A stretch of 64,000 nucleotides of DNA from Flavobacteriales bacterium (GCA_018660685.1 JABJJW010000028.1:35184-99183); one strand, 5' to 3'; positions 1-11,583 are shown, counted from the stretch's first letter. Notes: generated by a model not told the origin, from the sequence alone. A program made the numbers and translations.

Positions 1-2
1 AC

Positions 3-409
<407 letters not shown>

Positions 410-410
<1 letters not shown>

Positions 411-1000
411 TGCGTATTTGGATCCTTCTTGCCTCTATTGTCTTCTTGGCTTCTTGTGAAGAAAATTATACCCCCAAACCGCAAGCCTATACTCGAGTTT
501 CTCTTCCGGATCCGACCTATTTATTGACGGCAGGTGAAAATTGGAATTGTCCGTACGAATTTGAATACTCCGCTCAAAGTGCCATGACCATTGATCCGCG
601 CTATCAGAGCAAGACGTGTTGGTACAATTTGTACTATCCCGGCTTTAGAGCCACGATTCATTTGACCTATTCTCCAGTCGAGGGAGATCTTTCTGAGCAG
701 ATTGAGGAAGCTCGAAAGCTAGCCATGAAACACATTGCCAAAGCGACTAAGATTTTGGAGAATCCAATTCAAAATGATTCAGCAGGTGTTTACGGATTGA
801 AATACTCATTTAGAGGAGAGACTGCTTCAGATGTTCAGTTTTTCCTAACCGATAGCTCTTCTCACTTCCTTAGAGGGTCACTCTACTTTAGCGTTAAGCC
901 AAACAAGGATAGCCTCTCGCCGATCATCGATTATGTAGATCGAGATATTGATCATCTCATCAAGACACTTCGATGGGTTTCGGTTGGAAGCTCAGAGTGA
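410..1000 (+). CDS. gldD: Gliding motility lipoprotein GldD
   Basis: Lipoprotein signal (ASC), GldD-like sequence (DPTYLLTAGENWNCPYEFEYS...), adjacent to gldE. Confidence 0.88.
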
Positions 1001-1997
1001 AGTAAAGCCGAACGAGCGAAAGGAGTACTATCAAGGCCACTACTTGATGTAAGACTGCCAGCGTAATTGGTACTTGAAGGAGTAGCGTTGCCACTCCTAG
1101 GATGAATTGGAGTACCAAGGCAACGATGAATGCGAACAATGCCTTTCGACTTCTTCCTTCGTAATCTTCTAAATCTTTAAAAAGCAGCAAAGAAAGAAGC
1201 AGCACAGCTACGGCCAGAGTGCGATGCACGAATTGGACACCTGACTTTCCTTCCAAGAAATTTCGGATCCATGGTTCCATCGAAAAGACCGTCTCCGAGA
1301 TCAACGCTCCATCCATTAGAGGCCAGGTGTTGTGGACCCAACCTGCCTTAAGACCAGCTACAAATGCTCCAAAGATTATTTGAACCGAGATCAGCATACC
1401 TAGAGCCACTAATATTCTTTGCCGAGAATTGACTACGCTGACTACCGTGCCATGATAAGTGTACTTGAGCAATGTCCAATAAATGACCGCACAGGTTAGA
1501 AATGCCGTGAATAAATGAGCTGCCAATCGAAAGTGGCTAACGCGAGGGACATCAATCAATCCGCTTTTTACCATGTACCATCCAAGTAATGCTTGGAGAG
1601 CTCCCAGGGCTAATATCCCCACGAACCACTTTACATGGTCTTTTGGGATTCTTTTTTTGAAGAGAAAAAATGCAAATGGGACAATGAATACTATACCGAT
1701 CATTCTCCCAAACATCCTGTGAATGTACTCCCACCAATAGATCGACTTGAAATCACTTAATGTAAAACTGCTGTGCAATTCCTGGAATTCAGGTGAGGTT
1801 TGGTAACCCGCGAATTCATCTTCCCACCCTGCATCACTCATCGGTGGCAATGACCCTTGAAAGCTCCAATGAACCATTGATAGGCCAGAGTGAGTTAGCC
1901 TTGTAATTCCACCAATGACTACCATGGCAAGCACAAGCACAATGCCTAAGTATAGCCAGTAGATTACAATTTTAGATGGAGTAAATGGTGTGGTCAT
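960..1997 (-). CDS. ctaA: Heme A synthase (COX15/CtaA family)
   Basis: Multi-TM protein with GGITRLTHSGLSMVHW and HRMFGRMIGI/HRTLA motifs. Confidence 0.9.
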   Translation of the reverse strand: MTTPFTPSKIVIYWLYLGIVLVLAMVVIGGITRLTHSGLSMVHWSFQGSLPPMSDAGWEDEFAGYQTSPEFQELHSSFTLSDFKSIYWWEYIHRMFGRMIGIVFIVPFAFFLFKKRIPKDHVKWFVGILALGALQALLGWYMVKSGLIDVPRVSHFRLAAHLFTAFLTCAVIYWTLLKYTYHGTVVSVVNSRQRILVALGMLISVQIIFGAFVAGLKAGWVHNTWPLMDGALISETVFSMEPWIRNFLEGKSGVQFVHRTLAVAVLLLSLLLFKDLEDYEGRSRKALFAFIVALVLQFILGVATLLLQVPITLAVLHQVVALIVLLSLVRLYFTLSFQPKPIEVS

Positions 1998-2029
1998 TCA
2001 GCGCAAGAACAAAGCTACTGAATGGATAA

Positions 2030-2290
2030 TCAGAAGATCGTGCGAAAAACGTCAAAGACGTTTGGGAATCGGAACAATTCATCCGAGCTCTCCTGTTTCT
2101 TCTGTTTTGAAGCTTTCAACTCTTTTTCTGAAACTTGAATGAAATCAGCATCGGATTGGGCTAGCTGCTCCACATCTTGAGATTCGACTTGCGTCACTTG
2201 CTGGCAATCACTATTCATGAAGGCGAGAACCGTCAAAAAAACGACTGAGATAGCAAGAAATCTGTTGATTGTTGATTTCATCGAGGGCAA
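2030..2290 (-). CDS. Small hypothetical protein with N-terminal signal/TM
   Basis: 86-aa ORF with hydrophobic N-terminus in a gap between confident genes. Confidence 0.5.
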   Translation of the reverse strand: MPSMKSTINRFLAISVVFLTVLAFMNSDCQQVTQVESQDVEQLAQSDADFIQVSEKELKASKQKKQESSDELFRFPNVFDVFRTIF

Positions 2291-2397
2291 AAATAGTTTT
2301 TTTTTGATTCCGTGTCTGCGCTTGGGCGTTAGTCGTGTGGTGACAACTCTATCTTTGCCGCCCTTTGGCAGAAGAACAACATACAGAAGAGGATGAA

Positions 2398-3201
2398 ATG
2401 TCCTTTTTGGACCACCTTGAAATTCTTAGATGGCATTTGATTCGAAGCGCCACGGCCATTCTGCTCGGCGCCGTTGTAGCTTTCAGCTTCAAAAACTTCA
2501 TTTTCGACACTTTAATCTTCGGCGCGCTCAAATCCGACTTCATCACCTACAAGTTTCTTTGCAAGGCATCCGCTAAACTCAGCACTTGGTTACCTGGGAT
2601 GTTCCCCGACGGATCTATCTGCATTGGACAAGATCTTCCAACCTTGGTCAATCTTACAATGGCTGGGCAGTTCATGGCACACATCATGACGGCAATCGTT
2701 GCAGGCATCATCATAGCATTTCCATACGTGCTTTGGGAAGTATGGCGTTTCATTTCTCCAGGTCTTCAGAAATCCGAACGCAGAACAACGCGAGGTTTTG
2801 TTGCTGCTGCATCATTTCTATTCTTCTGTGGAGTGTTGTTTGGATATCTAGTTATATCTCCATTATCCATCAATTTTTTCCTCAACTATCAGGTTAGTCC
2901 GGATGTGGTCAACAATCCAACACTTTCCACCTACATATCTCTGGTGACGAGTGTTGTTTTGGCATGTGGTGCAGTCTTCGAGTTGCCAATATTGGTTTAC
3001 TTTTTAACCAAAGCAGGAATCCTCACCCCAAAAGTGCTTCGGGCTTTTCGACGGCACGCATTGGTTGGTGCCCTCATTCTTTCAGCGGTTATTACACCTC
3101 CCGATGTTTTCAGTCAAATCCTTGTAACCATTCCGATCTTGTTTCTGTATGAGGTTAGTATATGGATATCTTCTCTTGTACTGAAGCGACAAGCTGAGTA
3201 A
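2398..3201 (+). CDS. tatC: Sec-independent protein translocase TatC
   Basis: MSFLDHLEILRWHL N-terminus, six-TM profile, FELPILVYFLTKAG. The ORF track extends upstream to a TTG at 2365; the ATG at 2398 is more likely. Confidence 0.92.
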   Translation: MSFLDHLEILRWHLIRSATAILLGAVVAFSFKNFIFDTLIFGALKSDFITYKFLCKASAKLSTWLPGMFPDGSICIGQDLPTLVNLTMAGQFMAHIMTAIVAGIIIAFPYVLWEVWRFISPGLQKSERRTTRGFVAAASFLFFCGVLFGYLVISPLSINFFLNYQVSPDVVNNPTLSTYISLVTSVVLACGAVFELPILVYFLTKAGILTPKVLRAFRRHALVGALILSAVITPPDVFSQILVTIPILFLYEVSIWISSLVLKRQAE

Positions 3202-3226
3202 CATTGTAAGAGCTACTCCTAACTCC

Positions 3227-5710
3227 TTGAAACTTTTGAGAATACTCATTGCCAGTTTCTTGACTGCATGTGCAATTATGGCGTGCAATTCTGCCGTGTT
3301 CGGTCAAAAAACGATCGTTACGGGAAAGGTGTATGATCCCACCTCAGGAGAGGCACTCCCTTTTGTCAACGTCTTTTTTAAAGACAGCAAGATTGGAACC
3401 ACCTCCGACGAAAGTGGAAATTATCGGATCGAGACTTATTACCCCACAGACAGCCTTATTGCTTCCATGGTTGGTTATAGCAGAACCGGTATGAAAGTAA
3501 AAAAGGATCGTGCCCAAGTTCTAGATTTTGAAATGGCAGTTAGCGGTATCGCTCTCGGCACAGTAAACGTCGTTGGCGATCGCAAGAAAAAGGACCCAGC
3601 GGTGGAGATCATGAAGCGAGTAGTTCGAAACAAGAAAGCAAACAACCGAGAGAAGCTGCTCGCGTACGAATACGATCTGTACAACAAAATTGAGTTCGAC
3701 ATGAACAATGTTGGAGAGTCGTTTCGGAAACGAAAAGTCATGAAACCCTTCGAGTTCATTTTCGACAATGTCGATTCAACATCCGAAGAGAAGCCGTTCA
3801 TTCCAATATTCTTAACGGAATCATTTTCTCGTTACTACTACAATAAGAATCCGAAGCATTCCAAGGAAATTATAGAAGCGACCAAAGTGGCTGGAGTGAA
3901 AAACGAAAGCGTCAGCCAGTTCTTGGGAGACATGTATCAAAGCACAAACATCTATCACAACTACGTTAGTGCATTCGGTAAAAGTTTTGTGAGTCCATTA
4001 TCGGATTTTGGCCCACTATCCTATAAATATTTTCTCCTGGATAGTGCTATTCTCGATCAGAAGTACAAATGCTTCAAAATTGCCTTCTTGCCACGACGAA
4101 AGGGAGAGCTGACGTTCGAAGGTGAAATGTGGGTACATGACACCACCTTCGCGATCAAGGAAATTGAAGCCACAATCGGAGCAGATGCCAACATCAATTG
4201 GATCAACGGCTTTACGGTGAAGCACACTTATGATCAAGCGGAGGACGAAGTATGGATGCTCACGAAAGAACACGTGGTGGTTGACTTTAACGTCAGTGAA
4301 AAGACCATTGGCTTCTACGGACGCAAAACATCAATCTATTCGGATTTCAAGATAAATGAGACCCTTAACAAGTCATTCTTCACCGCCTTCAACAATGTTG
4401 AAGTCAAAGAGGACGCCAACGACAAATCCGATGAATTCTGGAGTGAAAAAAGGCCAGAACAGCTAAGCGTGAATGAAGCCAATGTCTATGATATGGTTGA
4501 TACCATCCAAAACATTCCTGCCTTCCGCACTTATGTAGACATTGTCACCCTTTTCGTCACTGGTTACTATGAGATGAAATACTTCGATCTCGGTCAGTAC
4601 TACACCTTTTTCAGTTTCAATCAAATAGAAGGGCTCCGCGGACGGTTTGGTGGAAAGACAAACAGCGATTTCAGCACAAAAGTTGAGCTAAAAGGATACA
4701 TCGCATATGGCTTAAAGGACGAGCAAGTCAAATATGAAGGCGCAACACGACTCTTTCTTACCAAAAAGCCAAGGCAAGTTTTAGGACTGATTCATAAACG
4801 TGACTTAGAACAGCTCGGTCAAAGTGCAAATGCTTGGCAGACGGACAATATCCTCTCATCCGTATTCAGGCGTACTCCGAATAATCAGCTCAATGCATTT
4901 GAAGAATACAAGGTCAATTACCAGGTTGAATACTTCCCTGGATTGTCAAATACGTTGACATTTAATAGGCGAGACATTTGGTCTGTTGGATCGTTTCCAT
5001 TTCAAAAAATTAGCTCGGAAGGTTTAGTGACTGAGATAAACAGAATCAAGACTTCAGAAGTGACAGTGGGCACGAGGATAGCATACGATGAAAAATTTAT
5101 CTCGGGCAATCTAGATCGTGTGAGCTTAGGCACTCGTTTTCCGGTGGTCAACGCAAGTGTTTCATTCGGCATTAAAGATTTCCTTGATGGTAACTATAAC
5201 TATCAGCGAATCAACATTAATATTCAAGATCGGGTGGCTTTTAATCCTCTTGGCCAGAGCGACATCACTATTGACGCGGGAAAAGTATGGGGCGACTTAC
5301 CGTTTCCTCTACTCCACCTATTCAATGGAAACGAAACCTACTTCTACGACATATATGCTTTCAACCTTATGAACTACTATGAGTTTGTGGCCGATGAATG
5401 GGTGAATGTGTTCTGGGTTCATCATTTTAACGGCCTGCTATTCAACAAGGTTCCTCTCATCAGAAAGCTGAAATGGCGGGAGGTTGCCACATTCCGTGGA
5501 GCGGTAGGGGGTTTGTCGGATGATCATCTTACCGAACTTCAGTTTCCTACCGATTTATTCAAGTTAACAAAGCCGTACTTCGAAGCTGGCGTGGGCGTTG
5601 AGAATATTTTAAAGATTTTTAGGGTCGACGCACTGTGGAGATTGTCATATTTGAATAATCCGGACGTTGTTCCTTTTGGAATTAGAACAACTTTCCAATT
5701 TGATTTCTAA
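3227..5710 (+). CDS. Carboxypeptidase-like regulatory domain / DUF5686-type outer-membrane protein
   Basis: N-terminal signal, [39 protein letters not shown] domain, beta-rich C-terminus ending in F. Confidence 0.8.
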   Translation: MKLLRILIASFLTACAIMACNSAVFGQKTIVTGKVYDPTSGEALPFVNVFFKDSKIGTTSDESGNYRIETYYPTDSLIASMVGYSRTGMKVKKDRAQVLDFEMAVSGIALGTVNVVGDRKKKDPAVEIMKRVVRNKKANNREKLLAYEYDLYNKIEFDMNNVGESFRKRKVMKPFEFIFDNVDSTSEEKPFIPIFLTESFSRYYYNKNPKHSKEIIEATKVAGVKNESVSQFLGDMYQSTNIYHNYVSAFGKSFVSPLSDFGPLSYKYFLLDSAILDQKYKCFKIAFLPRRKGELTFEGEMWVHDTTFAIKEIEATIGADANINWINGFTVKHTYDQAEDEVWMLTKEHVVVDFNVSEKTIGFYGRKTSIYSDFKINETLNKSFFTAFNNVEVKEDANDKSDEFWSEKRPEQLSVNEANVYDMVDTIQNIPAFRTYVDIVTLFVTGYYEMKYFDLGQYYTFFSFNQIEGLRGRFGGKTNSDFSTKVELKGYIAYGLKDEQVKYEGATRLFLTKKPRQVLGLIHKRDLEQLGQSANAWQTDNILSSVFRRTPNNQLNAFEEYKVNYQVEYFPGLSNTLTFNRRDIWSVGSFPFQKISSEGLVTEINRIKTSEVTVGTRIAYDEKFISGNLDRVSLGTRFPVVNASVSFGIKDFLDGNYNYQRININIQDRVAFNPLGQSDITIDAGKVWGDLPFPLLHLFNGNETYFYDIYAFNLMNYYEFVADEWVNVFWVHHFNGLLFNKVPLIRKLKWREVATFRGAVGGLSDDHLTELQFPTDLFKLTKPYFEAGVGVENILKIFRVDALWRLSYLNNPDVVPFGIRTTFQFDF

Positions 5711-5712
5711 TC

Positions 5713-6477
5713 ATGAAACTCAGAGCAGAAAATCTCATCAAGAAGTACAAGAGTCGAACGGTTGTAAACAACGTCAGCGTCGAGGTCGAGCAGGGTGAGA
5801 TTGTTGGGCTTCTCGGTCCAAACGGTGCAGGAAAAACCACGACCTTTTATATGATTGTTGGATTGATCAAACCAAATGACGGTGAGATTTTCCTCGATGA
5901 TGAAAATATCACGAGTCTACCAATGTATAAACGCGCTAATCAAGGTGTAGGTTATCTTCCACAGGAGCCGTCGGTGTTTCGTAAACTTAGCGTGGAAGAG
6001 AATCTGAAGGCGGTTCTTGAAATGAGAAAAGACTTGAGCAAGGCTCAGCAGCATGAGAAACTTGAAACATTAATCGATGAACTTGGCCTTGAACATGTGC
6101 GCAAGAATCGAGGTGATTTGCTTTCTGGAGGAGAAAGACGAAGAACAGAGATAGCCCGGTCTTTAGCTTCTGATCCAAAGTTCATTTTGCTTGATGAGCC
6201 TTTTGCTGGAGTCGATCCAATAGCTGTGGAGGACATTCAGTCCATCGTAGCGACGTTGAAAAATAAGAACATTGGAATTCTGATTACCGACCACAATGTG
6301 CAAGAGACTTTGTCCATTACAGATCGAGCCTATCTTCTGTTTGAAGGAAGCATATTAAAAACAGGTACAGCCGAGGATCTAGCGAGCGATCCACAAGTTA
6401 GAAAAGTCTACTTAGGTCAGAACTTTGAATTGAAACGCGCTCCTGTTAATCAGAGCGTCGATAAATCGAACGAATAG
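5713..6477 (+). CDS. lptB: LPS export ABC transporter ATP-binding protein LptB
   Basis: [23 protein letters not shown] Walker [17 protein letters not shown] signature. Confidence 0.93.
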   Translation: MKLRAENLIKKYKSRTVVNNVSVEVEQGEIVGLLGPNGAGKTTTFYMIVGLIKPNDGEIFLDDENITSLPMYKRANQGVGYLPQEPSVFRKLSVEENLKAVLEMRKDLSKAQQHEKLETLIDELGLEHVRKNRGDLLSGGERRRTEIARSLASDPKFILLDEPFAGVDPIAVEDIQSIVATLKNKNIGILITDHNVQETLSITDRAYLLFEGSILKTGTAEDLASDPQVRKVYLGQNFELKRAPVNQSVDKSNE

Positions 6478-6701
6478 GATTCGACGATTTGATTGCAGAG
6501 TAGATTTTTACAAGCCTCATCTACTTTATTCCCAGCAGCACTCTCATCAGCAGCCTCTACTTCGAGGGTAATGTGTCTACCAATTCTCACATTGCTAATC
6601 TCATTGAGATTAAGGTTTCCCATTGAAGAAGATACAGCCTTCCCTTGAGGATCAAGGAGATTTGCGTGAGGCATGATGTCGATTTCAGCTTTGAATTTCA
6701 T
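6450..6701 (-). CDS. purS: Phosphoribosylformylglycinamidine synthase subunit PurS
   Basis: [31 protein letters not shown]... typical PurS; overlaps the lptB 3' end. Confidence 0.85.
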   Translation of the reverse strand: MKFKAEIDIMPHANLLDPQGKAVSSSMGNLNLNEISNVRIGRHITLEVEAADESAAGNKVDEACKNLLCNQIVESYSFDLSTL

Positions 6702-7572
6702 CTGAGATTGTGCTTTCGTTTGAGGCGGCAAAAATGGAATAAATCACTGAGAGGATGAAATATCCTATCATGAAAATTGGAAGAATCAAGTAATCAATCA
6801 AACCCCATGAAAATGGGAGTGATAGATATGGTACTAAGAAGATCAAATAGCAGATCAAAACCCAAATCAACAAACTATATTTCCATTTGTTCTTTGCCCA
6901 TGAGAACCCTTTGAATTTGAGTGAAATCATTGGAATCTTTGATACCATCAAAAACGATAGGCACACTGCCGTAATTTGATAAAAGAGCGGCGAAAACATC
7001 ATTCGAAGAACAACCGCATCTGAGGCATCCCATTTTCTTTCTTGAGCAAGGATGTCGATGAACTGATCTGAAAGGGGATGATAAAAATTCAAATTGTAAT
7101 TGGTTTCCAAGACCAATGGAATTGATAAAATGAACAATGACATGGCTGGCACTGGCATTCCTTGGAAATGCGGAACCTGCTTGTCACTCAAATTGAATAC
7201 AGCAAGGCGATAGGCTGCTCCCATAGGTAGCACTGATGAAACGCTTGCCATTAACCAGACACTCAGAGGCCACTCTTGTATTGGCACAAAGTAATACCCC
7301 TTGGTAATAATGATCATTTGAAAAACCACCATACCGGGTGCTATACCAAAAGTGACGAGGTCTGCTAGGCTGTCAAGTTGTAACCCGAGCTTACTATCCG
7401 CTTTGAGCATTCTTGCAACAAAACCATCAAGAAAATCCAGAATTAGCGCCACTCCAATGCAGAGCACCGCTGAGACCATCTGCTCATTCGCAACGAAGAT
7501 GATGGCAGTGAATCCCATGGTGAGATTACCTAACGTAAACAAATTGGGAATGAACTTTATGACTCTCTCCAT
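6685..7572 (-). CDS. pssA: CDP-alcohol phosphatidyltransferase (phosphatidylserine synthase)
   Basis: IPNLFTLGNLTMGF and DFLDGFVARMLKADSKLGLQLDSLADLVTFGIAPG motif, multi-TM. Confidence 0.88.
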   Translation of the reverse strand: MERVIKFIPNLFTLGNLTMGFTAIIFVANEQMVSAVLCIGVALILDFLDGFVARMLKADSKLGLQLDSLADLVTFGIAPGMVVFQMIIITKGYYFVPIQEWPLSVWLMASVSSVLPMGAAYRLAVFNLSDKQVPHFQGMPVPAMSLFILSIPLVLETNYNLNFYHPLSDQFIDILAQERKWDASDAVVLRMMFSPLFYQITAVCLSFLMVSKIPMISLKFKGFSWAKNKWKYSLLIWVLICYLIFLVPYLSLPFSWGLIDYLILPIFMIGYFILSVIYSIFAASNESTISDEIQS

Positions 7573-7681
7573 TATGCCGCCAAAGATATCGATCGGGTAC
7601 TGCGATTCACATTTTACCGTTAATACGACACGTCTCGTAACAAACCATGGCCTTTAATACTTCGTATTTTTGTTAGATATC

Positions 7682-8764
7682 ATGAATCGCACTCCCCTTC
7701 TACTCCTTATTGGAGTCTTTTTTTCCGCCAATGCCCTAGCCCAAGCTCCGAAATACAGCAATGAATTTCTAAGCATTGGTGTTGGCGCCAGAGGTTTGGC
7801 GATGTCGAAAGCCCAAGTAGCTTCCGTCAATGATCTCACATCAGCTTACTGGAATCCGGCAGGCTTGGTTGAAATCAAGGACAATCTTCAAGTCGGAGCT
7901 CAACACGCCGAGTACTTTGCAGGGATTGCTAAATACGACTATGGCGCCGTCGCCATCAATACTGACCGAAAAAGCGGGATGGCATTTAGTTTTCTTCGAT
8001 TTGGAGTAGACGACATCCCAAACACCACCGATTTAATTGATCAGAATGGTCGGGTAAATTACGATCGGATCACATCATTTAGCGCTGCGGATTATGCCTT
8101 TCTTTTTTCCTATGCGCGACAGCTAGGTCCTGAAGGTTTGAGTGTAGGAGGAAATGCCAAAGTAATTTACCGTCAAGTTGGGGATATGGCCAATGCTTGG
8201 GGATTCGGTCTTGATGTTGGAGCACAGTACAAGCTTAATGATTGGCGGTTCGGTGTGATCGGTCGTGACATCACTTCCACCTTCAACGCATGGAGCTTCA
8301 ATCTCGATGAGAGAACGATAGAAGTGTTCGAGGCTACAAATAATGAGATCCCTCAGAATGGGGTCGAAGTCACTTTGCCTAAGCTTAGTTTAGGGGCAGC
8401 TCGGTCTTGGAGGATAAAAGAAAAATTTGGAGTGTTGGCTGAGGTCAATTTTGATGTGACCACGGATGGAAAAAGAAATGTCCTTGTTAGTGGAGATCCT
8501 TTTAGTATCGATCCCAATGTAGGTCTAGAGCTAGATTACCAAGGGATAATTTTCCTAAGAGCGGGACTCGGAAACTTTCAACGGATCAAGGCAGAGGTCG
8601 GTGACTACTATGAATACACGATGCAACCGAACGTCGGAATTGGCGTGAACATTAAAGAGACTTTGAGCATTGACTACGCACTGACTGATATTGGCGATCA
8701 AAGCGTTGCCCTCTATTCAAATGTGTTCAGTCTCAGAGTCGCCATCAATCGAAAATCTGAGTGA
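7682..8764 (+). CDS. PorV/PorQ-family outer-membrane protein
   Basis: Signal peptide plus FLSIGVGARGLAMSKAQVASVNDLTSAYWNPAGL, typical PorV/PorQ-like N-terminus. Confidence 0.82.
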   Translation: MNRTPLLLLIGVFFSANALAQAPKYSNEFLSIGVGARGLAMSKAQVASVNDLTSAYWNPAGLVEIKDNLQVGAQHAEYFAGIAKYDYGAVAINTDRKSGMAFSFLRFGVDDIPNTTDLIDQNGRVNYDRITSFSAADYAFLFSYARQLGPEGLSVGGNAKVIYRQVGDMANAWGFGLDVGAQYKLNDWRFGVIGRDITSTFNAWSFNLDERTIEVFEATNNEIPQNGVEVTLPKLSLGAARSWRIKEKFGVLAEVNFDVTTDGKRNVLVSGDPFSIDPNVGLELDYQGIIFLRAGLGNFQRIKAEVGDYYEYTMQPNVGIGVNIKETLSIDYALTDIGDQSVALYSNVFSLRVAINRKSE

Positions 8765-9241
8765 AACGGCTACTATAGACCGGATGGGTTTGATGATGGT
8801 CTTCACACATTGTTGGTAATGGGTCGAGATGCGAGCGGAAATTCAAGCGGAACCGATTCTTACAAGATTGAGTTCGAGGTGATCAACCGGAGTATGGTTA
8901 CGCATGTGATGAATTATCCAAATCCGTTTAGCACTTCAACACAGTTTGTTTTCACGCTCACCGGTTCAAGTATCCCCGCTGTTTTCACGGTTCAGATAAT
9001 GACCATTTCAGGAAAAGTGGTTCGCGAAATCACAAGGGCGGAATTGGGGTCCATCCATATTGGACGAAACATCACTGACTATACTTGGAATGGTACAGAT
9101 GAGTACGGCGACCGGTTAGCCAACGGGGTTTACCTGTATCGTGTTATCACAAAAATTGATGGCGAATCGGTGGAGAAAATGACCACAAGCGGCGATCAAT
9201 ACTTCAAGAAGGAGTTCGGAAAAATGTATCTGTTTCGTTAG
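8765..9241 (+). pseudogene. C-terminal remnant of a large T9SS-associated protein (C25/PorU2-like C-terminus)
   Basis: Frame directly after the TGA at 8762-8764 reads NGYYRPDGFDDGLHTLLVMGRDASGNSSGTDSYKIEFEVINRSMVTHVMNYPNPFSTSTQF..., a C-terminal module with no N-terminal body upstream. Confidence 0.65.
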
Positions 9242-9948
9242 CCGTCGGAGCTCAACTCTTCTTCTGTAAGAATTGGATAACCTCTCATTTTCAAGAATAC
9301 CTGAATCAGGGTGACCACATCTTTTTCGCAGTACGTAACGATTCTTGCCAAATCATTATCCTCCCAAAATACTCCTCCAACCTGACTTCCATCGATGTCG
9401 TCTTTGGGTGTTGGCAAACCAAAAACATGGGCAAGTAACTTCAGCGATGTGAAGTTTTTGAAATCTCCAAACTTCCAAAGTTGCATTGTATCCAAGTGAC
9501 CAACTTCCCAAGGTTTTTTACCTGCTGTATCTAGAATAGATGGAAGTTTCAGTCCATTGATGAGCATTCGTCTTGCGATATACGGAAAGTCAAATTCCTT
9601 TCCATTGTGGCCACATAGAATGTGATGGCTTCCGCTAAAGTGACTTCCCAGAAGATTTGAAAAATCCTTGAGGAGTTCTACCTCATCTTCACTCGCGAAT
9701 GACTTCAGTCTTAACTCCCGTCCTCCACTGCGTTCATTGATGAACCCAACTGAGATGCAGACTATTTTACCGAATTCGGCATAAATTCCAGCACGACCAT
9801 AGATCGATTCAGGTGTATCCTCCTCCTCTTTGAGTAAGAACTTAGCTTTTTCCCCCCACAAATATTGCGTGTTCTCATCGGCGGAGGTGAAATTGGAAAA
9901 TTGCGATACCGTTTCAATATCTAAAAAAAGGATGTTGCTCAGCTGCAT
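9238..9948 (-). CDS. 3'-5' exonuclease, RNase H-like (DnaQ/PolB-type)
   Basis: ILFLDIETVSQF, HNGKEFDFPYIARR, YCEKDVVTLIQVFLKM exonuclease motifs. Confidence 0.83.
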   Translation of the reverse strand: MQLSNILFLDIETVSQFSNFTSADENTQYLWGEKAKFLLKEEEDTPESIYGRAGIYAEFGKIVCISVGFINERSGGRELRLKSFASEDEVELLKDFSNLLGSHFSGSHHILCGHNGKEFDFPYIARRMLINGLKLPSILDTAGKKPWEVGHLDTMQLWKFGDFKNFTSLKLLAHVFGLPTPKDDIDGSQVGGVFWEDNDLARIVTYCEKDVVTLIQVFLKMRGYPILTEEELSSDG

Positions 9949-9951
9949 TGG

Positions 9952-10387
9952 TCAAATAATCAGAATACCCTTTTGCCCTAAAACCGGTACGTCAACAAGG
10001 TTATTTTCAAGTAAGGTATCCGGGAGAAAAATAAACTTCTTATCGAATATCTGCTCCTCGAAATAATAACTCACCCAATACTGGTTATTCAAACCTTGAA
10101 GCTCCTTAGGTATAAGTTCAATTTGGAGGCTTGAATTCGAGTCTACCTTCTCAAAGAAATGCCTCAACTCGGATGTTTTCACATCATGGTCTTTTTGAAT
10201 GCCTCAACTCGGATGTTTTCACATCATGGTCTTTTTGCCTGCCATATCCTCTTGTTGATACAAGAATGTTCAGGAGTGGCGCTTCATGCAGGTTGAGAAG
10301 GTGCACTTTCCAAATGTTGCCCCTCTCACTCGGAACTGCACAAATTCCAACGTTTTCTACTTTAGGAAATTCAATATCCTTCTTCAT
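9952..10387 (-). pseudogene. Small conserved-type protein split by a 40-bp tandem duplication (track ORFs 10184..10387 and 9952..10182)
   Basis: Removing one copy of the 40-bp repeat joins ...GRQKDHDVKTSELRH to FFEKVDSNSSLQIELIPKELQGLNNQYWVSYYFEEQIFDKKF... giving one 131-aa protein. Confidence 0.75.
10158..10237. repeat. Perfect 2 x 40-bp tandem direct repeat
   Basis: aatgcctcaactcggatgttttcacatcatggtctttttg at 10158-10197 and again at 10198-10237. Confidence 0.98.
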
Positions 10388-11583
10388 TCGCCAATCATTC
10401 TCAATCCCATGTCAAGAAAATGGTAGACATCCTCTGGGTGAATACGGTCTTCTACATAGTGCCGCTTCCTGCCAAGTCGAGTAATTACAAGTTCCTTTTC
10501 GGGAACAACGAGGACGTACTGCCCTTTAATTCCTCGCATATAAAAGAAGTTTAACCCGCGGTGCTCACCTACCCACCATTGATAACCATATGTCTTGTTT
10601 TTGTCTCCGTCCTCAGTAACTAAATCAGCTGCTCGAATGGAATTTGAAACGAATGATGAATCAACTATTTGTTGACCGTCCCAGTTTCCTTGATTGAGAT
10701 ACAGTTGTCCTAATCTGGTGAAATCTCGCGCCGTTGAATAAAAACAGCAAGAAGCTTTTTCCATTCCATCTCCCTGATCCAGTGCCCAGAATGCCGCCCG
10801 TTCGGCTCCAATTGGATTCCACAAATGCTTGTAGGCATAATTCGAAATCGACGTACGAGTGGCTGCGCCAAGAACCATTGCAAGCAATTGAGATGAACCG
10901 CCTTGGTACCTAAAAACCTTTCCAGATTCGGTAGAAGGCTCATAAGCCTCCATTAATTTTTCCAGGTTATCTCCATAGTAGGCTCGGGCCGGGAAGGCAA
11001 ATGGGTTCAGATAATCTTCGTCAAAGTTGAATCCAGAACTCATCGTCATCAGGTGCTCAAGAGTAACTTCCTTTCCCAATTCGGTTTCATATTGAGGCAA
11101 ATAGTAGTAGAGCGGAGTATCCAAACTTTCAATTTCACCTCGCTTCAAAGCAATCCCGATGAGCATCGAAACGATACTCTTCGACATGGAAAATGAATTA
11201 CTCACATCATTTTCGGTGAACTCCTGCCAATAACGCTGATAAACTATGCTCTCCTTATGAGCCACAATGAACGAGACACTCTGATATTCGGCGTGATAAT
11301 CTTCTTCTTCATTTGTTAAGGAATAACCCTCCGACACGAATTTCCACGGCTGAGAATTGTCAGCTACGATTTCAGCGACCGGTGTAATGTGCGAATCCTG
11401 AATCTCTGGGCCTAGCCTTCCTTCAAATATGGTATGGGCGAGTGTATTATAGATATAATCATGGTCAGTAATTACTACGACCATGTGAATCAGCAAAAGC
11501 CAGAATGCAATCTTGCCCAATCTCTGCCATATGCTTTTCTTTTTTTCCAATCTGCCTAGCCAGCAAGTTCGCCTTTCATCCAA
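10384..11583 (-). CDS. Serine hydrolase (class C beta-lactamase family), membrane-anchored N-terminus
   Basis: SFSMSKSIVSMLIGIA (SxxK) and YQGGSSQLLAMVL motifs. Confidence 0.85.
   Translation of the reverse strand: MDERRTCWLGRLEKKKSIWQRLGKIAFWLLLIHMVVVITDHDYIYNTLAHTIFEGRLGPEIQDSHITPVAEIVADNSQPWKFVSEGYSLTNEEEDYHAEYQSVSFIVAHKESIVYQRYWQEFTENDVSNSFSMSKSIVSMLIGIALKRGEIESLDTPLYYYLPQYETELGKEVTLEHLMTMSSGFNFDEDYLNPFAFPARAYYGDNLEKLMEAYEPSTESGKVFRYQGGSSQLLAMVLGAATRTSISNYAYKHLWNPIGAERAAFWALDQGDGMEKASCCFYSTARDFTRLGQLYLNQGNWDGQQIVDSSFVSNSIRAADLVTEDGDKNKTYGYQWWVGEHRGLNFFYMRGIKGQYVLVVPEKELVITRLGRKRHYVEDRIHPEDVYHFLDMGLRMIGE

Noticed and set aside
2586-2897. ORFs inside tatC on other frames (2586..2897, 2964..3152, 2547..2753)
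   Set aside because: Shadow ORFs in a confidently coding gene; composition not protein-like.
3475-3801. 108-aa minus-strand ORF inside the DUF5686-type gene
   Set aside because: Antisense shadow of a clear CDS, low-complexity Ser/Arg/Phe composition.
8762-8764. Programmed stop-codon readthrough between the PorV-like ORF and the following fragment
   Set aside because: Same-frame continuation is real, but no recoding signal is visible and a deletion or assembly join is simpler; kept only as an alternative.
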